DNA from: Cyrtodaria siliqua
Taxonomy: Eukaryota > Mollusca > Bivalvia > Adapedonta > Hiatellidae
Direction of reading: 5' to 3'
Assembly: GCA_037043455.1 (NCBI GenBank)
Contig: JAWPHD010001833.1
Coordinates: 1 to 64,000, forward strand
DNA length: 64,000 bases
Shown: one piece after another, positions 25,251 to 35,760 of the stretch
How positions within the stretch are numbered: position 1 is the stretch's first letter
Layout: every line of letters starts with the position of its first letter
Notes under the pieces: generated by a model
The model's database searches: none
Seen by the model: only the letters and a program-made list of their open reading frames with translations
Told to the model about the DNA's origin: nothing
Program-made: the position numbers and the translations under genes

Positions 25251-25960
25251 TGCTATATTTTGGCCTCATTAAGACGAAAGAGCCTTCATTTGGACGGATT
25301 TCAGTGAAACTTTTCAGGGATGATCAGTACCAAGCCTAGTTGTACAAATCATGACCGTGTTCCGGTTGAATGATTTTGGAGAAGTTATGTCCCTTTAAAT
25401 GTTTTAATACGCAAACTTTGTCCTGACTAGTTCTCCTGAACCCCTGGCTGGATTTAAACGAAACTTTTTAAGGATGATCAGTTCCAGGTCTAGTTTTGAA
25501 AATCATCGCCATGCTTCGATTAAATGATTTTTGGCAGAGTTATGGCCCTTTAAAAGTTTTAATACACAAACTTTGTCTGGACTAGTTCTCCTGAACCCCT
25601 CACCAGATTTCATCGAAACTTTACAGGAATGATCAGCACCAAGCCTAGTTGTGCATGTCTTTGTCGCGTTCCGGTTAAGAGATTTTTGGTAGAGTTATGA
25701 CCCTTTAAAGGTTTTTGATATTGATCATTTTCCGGGCTAATTCTCCAGAACCCCTGGCTGGATTTCAACGAAACTTCACAAGGATGATCAGTATTAAGCC
25801 TAGTTGTGCATATCATCGCCATATTTCGGTTGAATGATTTTTGGCAGAGTTATGGCCCTTTAAAGGATTTAATAGACAAACTTTGTCCAGATTAGTCGCT
25901 TCTGAACTCCTTGCCGGATTTCAACGATTCTTGGTGGGGATGATCAGTACCAAGCCTAGT
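25251..25960 (+). repeat. Tandem array of about 150-bp HINE-like units
   Basis: Units carry GATTTCAACGAAACTTTAC, AGGATGATCAGTACCAAGCC, TAGTTGTGCATATCATC, GATTTTTGGCAGAGTTATGG and CTTTGTCCGGACTAGTTC. Related to 58,920-59,450. Confidence 0.85.
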
Positions 25961-26345
25961 TGCACCTTTCATGGTGACCCTTGGGTCAAACTTGGCCTTG
26001 ACCCAGGGGTCGCAGTTTTACATAGACTTATATATATATAAAAACTTTAAAAATCTTCTTTGAAACTACAAGAGTCAAAGGATTACTATTTTTTATTTAC
26101 ACTCGGCTTATGGTCCTCTACCAAGTTTGTTTGAATGATGACCATGGGGTCAAATTTGGCCACACCCCAGGTGTCTCATGTGTTACATAGACTTATATAG
26201 GGAAAAACTTAAAAAAATCTTCTTCTCTGGAACTACAAGAGCCAACAGTTTAGTATTTTGTATTTACACTCAGCTTATGGTCCTCTACCAAGTTTGTTCA
26301 AATGGTGACACTGGGGTCACATGTCAAACTTGGTTTGAGTGTTTA
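25961..26345 (+). repeat. Two to three units of the 166-bp GTGACCCTGGGGTC repeat
   Basis: Units contain AAGTTTGTTCAAATGGTGAC, CCCTGGGGTC, TTTACATAGACTTATATAG, AATCTTCTTCTCTG and AACTACAAGAGCCA. Same family as 27,380-29,115. Confidence 0.8.
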
Positions 26346-27030
26346 TATTAATGAAAGTTTGATTTATTTTAAAGCCATCCAAACTTGAGTCAAATACATC
26401 CCTCCCCTTGAAATAACAAGATCATCTGATAGAAGCCGTAGTAATGAGATAAGTAATCAGTGATAAATATCAAATGGCCAGGTAATTAAAAAGTCATCAT
26501 TGATATACAATTCCGCATTTCTCGTATATTACATTTATTACTGTTTATACATACACACCTGCTAATATTACACCCAGTCCAGCCCTTTAGTCCCACTATA
26601 AAAGTCAATGCCTTTAAATGGTACATCTTTTTTTCAAATCTACTATGGTGATGAATTTCAAAAATACCTCGAATTTATGAAAGCTCAAGGTCATGATATA
26701 TACTACTAAAAAGAAAATTCGGGTACATTTCTTCCACTCGAGGATAATACATCATTTGGCGGGGGATATCAGTTCATCAAATTTGCTTGTTTTTAAATAG
26801 AATCCCATTTATGGCCCTGTAAATGAGTATGTAGTGGTTGCCATGGGCCCTTGCCACTGTACACTGTGCAGTAACATACATTTTTCATGAGAAAAGTTTA
26901 CAAATACTGTAAGGAATGTTTATTTTGTGGACTTTTTATTTAACGTTGTCTGTGCATTAATTCAAGAAGTCCACTAAAAATTCTGTACATTTTAAAATCA
27001 TTTTTTTCGAAATCCAAAACACAACCGTAT
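26346..27030. other. Intergenic sequence, nothing recognised
   Basis: No gene or RNA signal; ends at the start of a HINE-like 5' terminus. Confidence 0.5.
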
Positions 27031-27034
27031 ATAT

Positions 27035-27380
27035 TTAGCTCTACTGGCCAACGGCCAGCAGAGCTTATGGGATGGTGTGTTGTCCGTCGTCCGTCGTCTG
27101 TCGTCTGTCTGTCTGTCGTCTGTCGTCTGTCGTCCGTTAACTTTTCTTCAAACGACTTCTCCTCAGAAACCGCTTGGCTATTTTTGACCAAACTTCACGT
27201 GGATGATCCTTAGATGAATGCTTTTTAGATTTGTTAAAATTAGGTCAGCGCTACATCCAAGATGGCTGCCATTACCATATATGGTCGAAACCTTAAAAAA
27301 TCTTCTTCTCCAGAATCGCTGGACAGATTTCAACAGTTTTTCTTTTAAAATGTTCGCCAATGCCTAGACTATCAAGTTTG
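27035..27380 (+). mobile_element. HINE-like 5' terminus and leader
   Basis: TTTAGCTCTACTGGCC leads into a hairpin at 27,038-27,064: arm GCTCTACTGGCC, loop AAC, local complement GGCCAGCAGAGC with one A-C mismatch. This is followed by TTATGGGATGG and a run of CCGTCGTCCGTCGTCTGTCG. It heads the array at 27,380-29,115. No matching 3' terminus was found before the next 5' terminus at 29,189. Confidence 0.7.
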
Positions 27381-29115
27381 TTCAAATAAAGTCCCCGGGG
27401 TCAAAAATGGCCGTGCCCCGGGGGTCCAAAGTTTGTATATTGAGGTTTTGCATGTTTTTCATATAGACATATAGGAAAAAACTTTAAAAAATCTTCTTCT
27501 CTGAAACCACAAGGCACAGAGCTCTCATGTATTACATGTAGCATCAGCTTATGGTCCTCTACTAAGTTTGTTCAAATGGTGACCCTGGGGTCAAATTTGT
27601 CCCCGCCCCGGGGGTCACAGTTTTACATAGACTTATATAGGATTATTTTTTAGAAATCTTCTTCTCGGAAACTACAAGAGCCAGAGGTTTGATATTTTGC
27701 ATTTACTATAAGCTTATGGTCCTTTACCAAGTTTGTTCAAATGGTGACCCTCGGGTCACTTTTGGCCCAGCCCCAAGGGTCACATGTTTTACATAGACAT
27801 GTATAGGGAAAAACTTAAAAAATCTTCTTCTCTGAAACTGCAAGAGCCAGAGGTTTAATATTTTGCATTTGCTATAAGCTTGTGGTCCTCTAACAAGTTT
27901 GTTCAAATGGTGACCCAGGGGTCACATTTGGCCCCACCCCGGGGGTCACAGTTTTACATAGGCTTGTATAGGGAAAAACTGAAAAAATTCTTCTTCTCTG
28001 GAACCACATGGCACAGAGCTCTCATGTATTACATGTAGGATCAGCTTATGGTCCTCTACTAAGTTTGTTCAAATGGTGACCCTGGGGTCAAATTTGTCCC
28101 CGCCCCGAGGGTCACAGATTTACATAGACTTATATAGGATTTTTTTTTTAAAAATCTTCTTCTCGGAAACTACAAGAGCCAGAGGTTTGATATTTTACAT
28201 TTATTATAAGCTTATGGTCCTTTACCAAGTTTGTTCAAATGGTGACCCTGGGGTCACATTTGGCCCCGCCCCAAGGGTCATATGTTTTACATAGACATGT
28301 ATAGGGAAATCTTAAAAAATCTTCTTCTCTGGAACTGCAAGAGCCAGAGGTTTAATATTTTGCATTTGCTATAAGCTTATGGTCCTTTACCAAGTTTGTT
28401 CAAATGGTGACCCTCGGGTCACTTTTGGCCCAGCCCCAAGGGTCACATGTTTTACATAGACATGTATAGGGAAAAACTTAAAAAATCTTCTTCTCTGAAA
28501 CTGCAAGAGCCAGAGGTTAAATATTTTGCATTTGCTATAAGCTTGTGGTCCTCTAACAAGTTTGTTCAAATGGTGACCCAGGGGCCACATTTGGCCCCAC
28601 CCCGGGGGTCACAGTTTTACATAGGCTTGTATAGGGAAAAACTGAAAAAAATCTTCTTCTCTGGAACCACATGGCACAGAGCTCTCATGTATTACATGTA
28701 GGATCAGCTTATGGTCCTCTACTAAGTTTGTTCAAATGGTGACCCTGGGGTCAAATTTGTCCCCGCCCCGAGGGTCACAGTTTTACATAGACTTATATAG
28801 GATTTTTTTTTAAGAAATCTTCTTCTCGGAAACTACAAGAGCCAGAGGTTTGATATTTTACATTTATTATAAGCTTATGGTCCTTTACCAAGTTTGTTCA
28901 AATGGTGACCCTGGGGTCACATTTGGCCCCGCCCCAAGGGTCATATGTTTTACATAGACATGTATAGGGAAAACTTAAAAAATCTTCTTCTCTGGAACTG
29001 CAAGAGCCAGAGGTTTAATATTTTGCATTTGCTATAAGCTTATGGTCCTTTACCAAGTCTGTTCAAATGGTGACCCTCGGGTCACATCTGGCCCCACCCC
29101 GGGGGTCACAGTTTT
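27380..29115 (+). repeat. 166-bp repeat array with 663-bp higher-order repeat
   Basis: Ten or so 166-bp monomers, each with AAATGGTGACCCTGGGGTC, a GCCCCGCCCCGGGGGTCA variant, TTTACATAGAC, AATCTTCTTCTCTG and AGAGCCAGAGGTTT. Variant monomers recur as a block of four: the one reading CCCTCGGGTCACTTTTGGCC starts at about 27,750 and about 28,413, and the one reading TTTGTCCCCGCCCCGAGGG recurs at the same 663-664-bp distance. Open frames on either strand are copies of the repeat. Confidence 0.9.
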
Positions 29116-29183
29116 GTCAAATGAAAGCTTGGTCAAGTAAGAAAACCATTTTGCCAAACTTTACCAGATTTTCTGACTTTCTT

Positions 29184-30400
29184 TTTTAGCTCTACTGGCC
29201 AAGGGCCAGCAGAGCTTATGGCATGGCGAGTTGTCTGTCGTCCGTCTGTCGTCTGTCGTCAGTTAACTTTTTCCTCGTTAAACATCTCCTCAGAAACCAC
29301 TGGTCCAATTTAATTGAAACTTCACAGGCAGCATCCTTGGGTTAGGGGAAAGCAAAGTTGTTCAAATTTTGGCATTGTGCCAAGGGATTTGGTTTCCATG
29401 GCAACCATGTTGAAAAACCTTAAAAAAATCTTCTTCTCTGAAACTGCTGGTCTGATTTTAAAAATACTTTCACAGAAATGTTCCTTTAGGGATTGCCTTT
29501 CATAGTTGTTCAAATTATTTGGATCGGTCAAAAAACATGGCCGCCACAGGGACGTGGCTTTTTCTCCTTATATGTATATTATATAAAAAGTTGAAAAATT
29601 CTTCTCTTCTGAAACTGCGGGTTGGATTTCAAAATAATTTCACACAAATGTTCCTTGGGTGACTGTCTACCAAGATTATTCAGATTATTTGGATTCGTCA
29701 AAAAACATGGCTGCCAAAGAGCGTGGTCACTTTTCCCTATATGTATTTAGAGAAAACTTTGAAATTGTTTTTGTTCAAAAGTATTTGACATCTTCCCTGA
29801 AACTTCTTGAAGGATTTTGTTGAAACTTTATCACCATGATCTTTGGGATAGTGCGCCTCAGATTTGTGTTTTTCGCAGCCGCCAGTTGTCCAACATGGCC
29901 ATTATGGCTAAAACTAAGTCAAACTTAAGGAAATTTCAAACGACATCTCCTCCGAAACCACTTAATCCATTCCAGTGAAATATCATGTACATGTTCCTTG
30001 GGTTGGCCTCTATTAAATTTGTGTTTATCGTTATCATCGAATAATCAAAATGGTTGCCATGGTGACCCAAGGTTTACATAAGAATTATATAGGAAAAGGT
30101 TAAATATGAAATCTTCTCTGAAACCTTTTGAAGGATTTTGTTGAAACTTTATCACAATGGTTCGCGTCTATTAAGTTTGTTTTTTGTTTTCTTGCAATAA
30201 TCAAAATGGCCGCCGTGGCGACCCAAAGTTTATATAGGAAAAGGCTAAATATGACATCTTCTCTTAAATCGCTTGAAGGAGTTTGATGAAACTTAATCAC
30301 AATGATTTTTAGGGAAGTCCCCTTCAGATTTGTATTTCTCGTGGCGGCCAGTTTTCCAAGATGGCCAACATGTCTAAAACTAGATAAAAATTAAGGAAAC
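29184..30400 (+). mobile_element. HINE-like element, 5' end intact, 3' end not found
   Basis: T-run, TTTAGCTC and a hairpin at 29,189-29,215 (GCTCTACTGGCC, loop AAG, GGCCAGCAGAGC), then CTTATGGCATGG and a GTCCGTCTGTCGTCTG leader. Diverged units follow with TCTTCTCTGAAAC, AAAACATGGCCGCCA and TTGAAACTTTATCACAATG. Homology fades at about 30,400. Confidence 0.7.
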
Positions 30401-31301
30401 CACATCTACACACATAATTATTAGATTTGTGATGAATTGCATTATATTCACAGATTGAGAGGTTAGGTTGACTAAAAAAGCAAGAAACACAAAAAATCAA
30501 GGCAACTGTTAATAATATTTTACCATGTATTTTATGTAAATGCTTGATACAAACATCAAGATTAAGGTTTGTCCCTTTAGAAATGAATGTAAAAACTACA
30601 AGATTTATAAACAGAACATCAACTGCAATACGAAACGTACAATGGCCCGGCTAGGGAACGTCCAATGGCCACAGTACGAATCGCCTATTTACCTAGGTAC
30701 GAACCGTCAAAGGTACGATACGTGCACAACACGGCTTTTACCCCCAACCCATTTTTAAAACGACGCCATATTGTAAGTATACGGATATAAACATAAACAT
30801 TTGCCAGAGAAAAGTGCATTTACGTACATTTCACGATGGTTTTCGTTGGTTGGAACGTGCGTGAATATAATTAAACGTTCCTTTTATTAAATTATATTAT
30901 TCTTTCTGAGTAATTCTTGCGTGTAACTTATAATAGCCATTACAAACTTATCGTGTATTCGCGAAAATTCCGAAAGTTCGCTAACGCCACAATTTTACAT
31001 TCATTACTGCGACTTCCCACCATATTAACACTACAGTTTGCATTGAAAATTGTAATTATTATATGTTATTAAATGTTCATCAATGAAATTGTCTTTGTTT
31101 GATTTTGGTCTGAATTTATGATTAAAAAAAACCTTCCCCACCCACTTTGCTCCAAAGCCTGATCTTCATGGCTATTAGAAGTGTTTTTAACAGGTTTTGA
31201 TTTTCTACGATTTTTCACTGCTGTTACGCCATGATGCCATTGTTCTACATCCATGGCAAATGTGTTCGAGGTAACTTCGAACAAATAATCTTTACATTGA
31301 C
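30401..31301. other. Intergenic sequence, nothing recognised
   Basis: No gene seen. A small hairpin TGTTCGA/TCGAACA lies at about 31,263-31,283. Pre-insertion flank of the element that begins at 31,306. Confidence 0.5.
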
Positions 31302-31305
31302 ATGG

Positions 31306-34300
31306 GGGCGCTTCTCAGCTAAATGGAAAGTATAACATCCGTCACTTTTTGGACAAATATTTTCTTCTGTATTGGAATAAAGCTTTTAATTTCTGAGTGT
31401 TTAGTTATAATATACAGCAAGGACATAGCAGAGATAACTTCAAGATTGATTCTTTCTGGAAATTTATTATATCTCCACATTTGTATCAAAATGTCAATGT
31501 TTTTGATCCTCCTTAAGTCACATGGTGAAATTGCTATGTCGAAACAATCACATGTGTAGTTGCAAGTCCTGGTGAAGAAAGGTGGTGAATTTATTTCGAA
31601 AGTACAAAGTTTTGTCTCCATTAAAAATATGATTTTTAGCTCGACTATTCGAAGAATAAGAGAGCTTATGTAATCACCACGGGGTCGGCGTCCCACATCA
31701 AGGTTTGCAAATTGTGATGGCCCATAAAATGTGCAATAAAGGCAGATCTAGGTTTGCATGTAAGCATTTATATATCTATAATCTTGGTTTGGGATTTGTC
31801 ATAGCATTATGCATCTTATTACATACCCCCACTCCCCTCCACACCTTTTTTATTTTTTTTTACATATTTTTGTGTTGTTTTAGTCAATTCTTACACATAT
31901 ATGTTGCAGCCCCCCCCCCCCCACCGGACGATTTTTTTTTTTTACATATTTCTTTGTTGTTTTAGTCAATTCTTACACATATATGTTGCCCTCTCCCCCC
32001 CACCCCACTCCCGCCTCTCTCCACCCCCACACCCCACCCCCACTTGCCACTTGAAAATCTAATTTTTTACTCTTTTTTTTTTTACATATTTCTGTGTTGT
32101 TTTAGTAAATTCTTACATATATGTTGCAACCCCTCCCCCTCGACCGACTTGAAACTTTTTTTTTTTTTTTTTACATATTTCTTTGTTGTTGTTGTCAATT
32201 CTTACACATATATGTTGCACCCTCCCACCCGCCCCCAACCCACTCCCCCCCGCCCCCAACCCACTCCCCCCACTCCCCCCAACCAACCTCCACTTGAAAC
32301 TATTTGTTTTTTGTTTTTTTCATATTTCTGTGTTGCTCTTGTCAATTCTTACACATATATGTTGCCCCCTCCCAGCCCCACACCCACCACCACCCCCGCC
32401 TCTCACCCACCCCCCACACTTGATTTTTTTATTTATTTTTTACATATTTCTTTGTTGTTTTAGTCAATTCTTACACATATATGTTTCTTCATTCACCACC
32501 CCCACTCCCCCCACCATCCACCCCCACCTCACTCCCATACCCACCCTGCACCCCACTCAAAACTCGAATTTTTATTTATTTTTTTATTTTTTATTTCTAT
32601 GTAGTTTTGGTCAATTCTTACACATAGTTATGTTGTGCTCCCAACCCCACCCCACATTGTTGTAGCCTTGTTTTCTGATGGTATATACTAGCTATAAATT
32701 TATTATTCTCTGAAAAATCGAATAGTCGAGCTGCGCTGTTCTCCGACAGCTCTTGTTATAATAATTATCGTAACATAAAATAGAATGATAAGGCTTAGAA
32801 AATTGTGTGACGGTCGTTACTAGTGTCTGTCAAAAAGAGTATCAGTTAAAATGAACTTCAGTGATTTTCACAGCAACTTATCAATCTTGCACTTTTAATT
32901 GATGGGTGAAAGAATGTTTATATTTGATGAATATGTAACTATATCTTGGCTTGCGGCGTTTTTTCAAATACAGAAAATCATTTAATTGATACCCATCCGT
33001 GAGTCAGTTAAATCGTTACGTCCACGCACGACGACGGATTTATCATCATATGCAACAGTGGCGATGCCTAATGCATATTTATATATCGAAAACAAGGCTA
33101 TTGTCAACCCACGAGGTCGGGTCGACCTTTCTCGAAGAAGATTGCGGGAGTTGTGGTATTTATTTGGTGTTGGTCAACATGAATTTCACTGTAACTGCCG
33201 TGACAAGAACGTAATCCATGCAGTTACGGCATCCATGTATCGTGTATACAAACTGGCAACCTTTTATAAGTTATAATGTTCAATAAATATTAATTACGAA
33301 ATAACGCTCGTAATATTGTACTACGCTCTTGCATGGAGTATTCATGACACGGAAGTAACTATTTTGACTGGAAAATGAGCATGCACAAACTTCAGACGTA
33401 ACTGCCGAGCGCATTCTGAAGTCTTTGAAGTAATAGACACTGAGAAAATCCCAATGAAATAGCGTAGATGAATACTTTCTTAAAAGTATATTTTATTCAA
33501 CAAAATTCCAGAAAACAAGTGATCTTAGCAAAGAAAGTTTACATAATGACGTCCGTTACGTATTGACGGTGTTGTGTGTGTACGGACATAACATTTGACT
33601 GATGTCTGTAAATAGGCGAGAATCAAACATAACTGCCGATCACATTCTGAAATGTTTGAAGTAATCGACACTAAGGCCATCTCAATGAAATATCGAAGCG
33701 TGTGTAAGTAACTAGTGTCACAGAATTGCACGTTTGTCATGCATGTGAACATTAGGGAGAGGTGTAGGTGGAATTCAACATGCAAGCATTAGGGAGAGGT
33801 GTAGGTGGAATTACGTGTGTTCATGATCTTCATGGTAAATGAATAAAGTCACTCGTTATCGTGTCATTATTTTCACCCTCTTGCATTAAAACAGTTAAGT
33901 TCATTTTACCCATGAAATAAATTTACATACTGGTAAGATTAACTAAAGTGTACTTTTGCATGTATCTTAGTAGATTACACCATAATTCAGTCCAGATTTC
34001 CTAGATATTGGCCGAAAATATATAGTGTTTTCAACCTTGCATGATTTAAACTATGCCATGTGTCCTAGTTACCATTTGGTCGCCATTTGCATCATGCAAT
34101 TTAGTGAATAAACTCCCTATTCATTTTATACTTCCACCAAAATCTGGCTGAATTTTGTCATTTTATTTTCCATTCTACCTAGATACATGCCACAGTACAC
34201 GTTAGTAATCATTAAAGACTTTATATAGTTTGAGCTTGTACTGCTTTAAATTAATTCTTCATTTCAGCATTGATGACAATGCGTCTGACATTGGACCTAC

Positions 34301-35389
34301 TGTCACCTTTATACGACATCGATTAAAATTTGCTGTTTTGCTCCGACACAAATCCTGTGAATGGCTTCCATCTGGTTGCTTCGTCTAATCTCTGCATATA
34401 TTGTGCTATATTGTTTCATTTCTAAACACAAATGAAGTAATAACTCTGAATTTAGAATCTAAGCTCAAGTTTATTATTTACTATGTTCAAGTCACGGAAG
34501 GTGAAGTAATGGAAGGTGACTAGCGACATGACTTCAGCAGTCTCCGCCAAATTCGCCTGACCTACCTGATAGGTGAAAGATGGGGGTGACCTCGTGTTGT
34601 GCATGTGCACACGTTACATCGTGCACACACCTTCAATACATCGTATGGAAAATAAAACCAAATAATTTTACTTCCTAAATCAGTTTGTTTGCATGGTGAT
34701 AAAATATTCATGTCAGAATAAGATATCGCCCAATTATTGTGGTGTTGCGTTAAGCTCTGGGATAGTATACGTGGTTTATAATCTGTACTACATGCTCAGT
34801 GATGGATTGCCCTGTCGGTTCCCATGTTCAATGGCTGGACAGTTAGGAGATTCATTCCTGGGGATGACCAATCTTCTTGGATGGGCTGTTAAATGGAAGT
34901 GTTGTGTAACCGTCACTTTTTTGTAAGTGTCAAATTGTCAAACATAACTTCCGCACTCTTTAGGGTAACCAGTTTCATCAAATAAGCTGAATTTTATCCT
35001 GGTAACAATGTGATTAATAAATAATTGTTGCAGGTTTGTGGTAGTTGAGTTACTAGTATAATAAAAGTATTGATAACATCTCTAAAAGAGAAAAAAGTGA
35101 ATATGAAAAGCAGTAACGTCCGTCACTTTAAATGAGTAAGATTCTGAGACTAGGGGAACTATCTCTCTATTGCAGTTTCTTTTGGCTGAAAGGATGTGTG
35201 AAACTACTCCCAAATCAGATTTTACTTGCACAAATTATAGAAAGGGTCAAGCAAAACTATGGGGGGAAAATTGTCAACATAACTCCCATCACTTTTGTGG
35301 GCTATATTATTAAAAAAAGAGCCAAAATTCAAACCTTGGAAATTGGAGTGTGACGGGACTTATTCTTTCCATTTAGCTGAGAAGCGCCC
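31306..35389. mobile_element. 4.1-kb element with 40-bp terminal inverted repeats and ATGG target duplication
   Basis: The left end begins GGGCGCTTCTCAGCTAAATG. The reverse complement of the right end begins identically. The first 25 bp are exact and 36 of the first 40 match, finishing in CCGTCAC on both sides. ATGG flanks both ends (31,302-31,305 and 35,390-35,393). The interior has degenerate repeats with CATAACT(G/T)CCG and CCGTCACTTT (about 33,370-35,350), two copies of GGGAGAGGTGTAGGTGGAAT (33,755 and 33,790), and a nested HINE-like element at 31,636-32,757. No transposase domain was recognised in any frame. Confidence 0.8.
31633..32757 (+). mobile_element. Complete HINE-like non-autonomous element
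   Basis: Starts with TTTTTAGCTC. The 5' arm GCTCGACTATTC is at 31,639; after the loop GAA comes a local complement GAATAAGAGAGC that mismatches in its middle, and then TTATG. The core is about six units of 100-160 bp, each with TTACATATTTCTTTGTTG, TTTTAGTCAATTCTTACACA, TATATGTTGC and a C-rich tail. The 3' side has GAATAGTCGAGC (32,720-32,731), the perfect complement of the 5' arm, then a hairpin GCTGT-TCTCCG-ACAGC and the terminus TCTTGTT. Open frames of 139 and 160 codons here are repeat translations. Confidence 0.8.
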
Positions 35390-35393
35390 ATGG

Positions 35394-35470
35394 GTACCAA
35401 GTTTGACATTGGCCTCACCAAGGCCACCATAATGCAATTTGACATTTTGTGCCACGTGGCACCTCTTGTT
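35394..35470 (+). mobile_element. HINE-like 3' terminus directly upstream of the Helentron
   Basis: Contains a GGCCTCACCAAGGCC hairpin, then the perfect palindrome GTGCCACGTGGCAC (35,450-35,463), then CTCTTGTT, the same final bases as the other HINE-like elements here. The 5' part was not located; the 4.1-kb element inserted on its left side may have split it. It ends 14 bp before a splice-acceptor-like TTTCTATTTTCAG. Confidence 0.55.
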
Positions 35471-35483
35471 TTTCTATTTTCAG
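35471..35483 (+). promoter_or_regulatory. Candidate splice acceptor before the Helentron start codon
   Basis: TTTCTATTTTCAG is a good polypyrimidine tract plus AG, 10 bp before the ATG at 35,494. It suggests that the first coding exon was preceded by a non-coding exon, unless transcription starts nearby. Not testable from sequence alone. Confidence 0.35.
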
Positions 35484-35493
35484 TTAACTAACA

Positions 35494-35760
35494 ATGCCTA
35501 GAAGGAAAAATTGGAGACGGTCGCAGGCGAGGAAGGAAGTTATTGAGAGGTGTGAGCGAGATGGGGAACAGTTGGAAGAGGTAAGTATGGCTGTCACTGA
35601 ACCATCAGATGGGGGACTAGCCCACCCTTACCCTTCATCTTTGGCTGTACTAGATGAAGGGACATCTGTGTCACTGAAAATGGGCGTCATTGAACTCTCA
35701 GATGGTGGCTTTGCCCAGCCCATGCACCATCTGTGCCTGATACTGTTATTGATACTGTGA
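35494..35760 (+). CDS. N-terminal part of Helentron protein (frame broken)
   Basis: The frame starts MPRRKNWRRSQARKE, a basic N terminus common in animal Helitron-type proteins. Its second half repeats a phrase: VTEPSDGGLAHP is echoed as VIELSDGGFAQP. After about 35,720 the frame becomes a hydrophobic run and stops, while the next frame continues sensibly (APSVPDTVIDTVTG). I infer a one-base loss near 35,720-35,727, so this is the start of the 35,733-37,685 protein. A GTAAGT follows codon 29 (35,581) and could be a splice donor, but I found no downstream acceptor that joins the next frame without a stop, so a frameshift is the simpler reading. Confidence 0.6.
   Translation: MPRRKNWRRSQARKEVIERCERDGEQLEEVSMAVTEPSDGGLAHPYPSSLAVLDEGTSVSLKMGVIELSDGGFAQPMHHLCLILLLIL

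Noticed and set aside
30540..30758. 72-codon plus-strand open frame
   Set aside because: No similarity recognised, no splice context, and length expected by chance in this window.
32044..32665. Proline-rich frames of 139 and 160 codons
   Set aside because: Repeat translations of a C-rich tandem unit in a non-autonomous element; both overlapping frames are open for the same reason.
32986..33276. 96-codon open frame inside the 4.1-kb element as a transposase remnant
   Set aside because: Two overlapping frames are open and neither shows a catalytic motif or domain I recognise.
35371..35389. TTTAGCTGAGAAGCGCCC as another HINE-like 5' end
   Set aside because: It lacks the local complement and GAGCTTATG, and it matches the inverted terminal repeat at 31,306, so it is the right end of the 4.1-kb element.
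35581..35732. Intron joining the Helentron N-terminal frame to the next frame
   Set aside because: The GTAAGT donor is good, but the AG sites before 35,733 that I checked either restore the wrong frame or run into a stop. A one-base loss near 35,720 explains the echoing SDGG(L/F)A phrases better.
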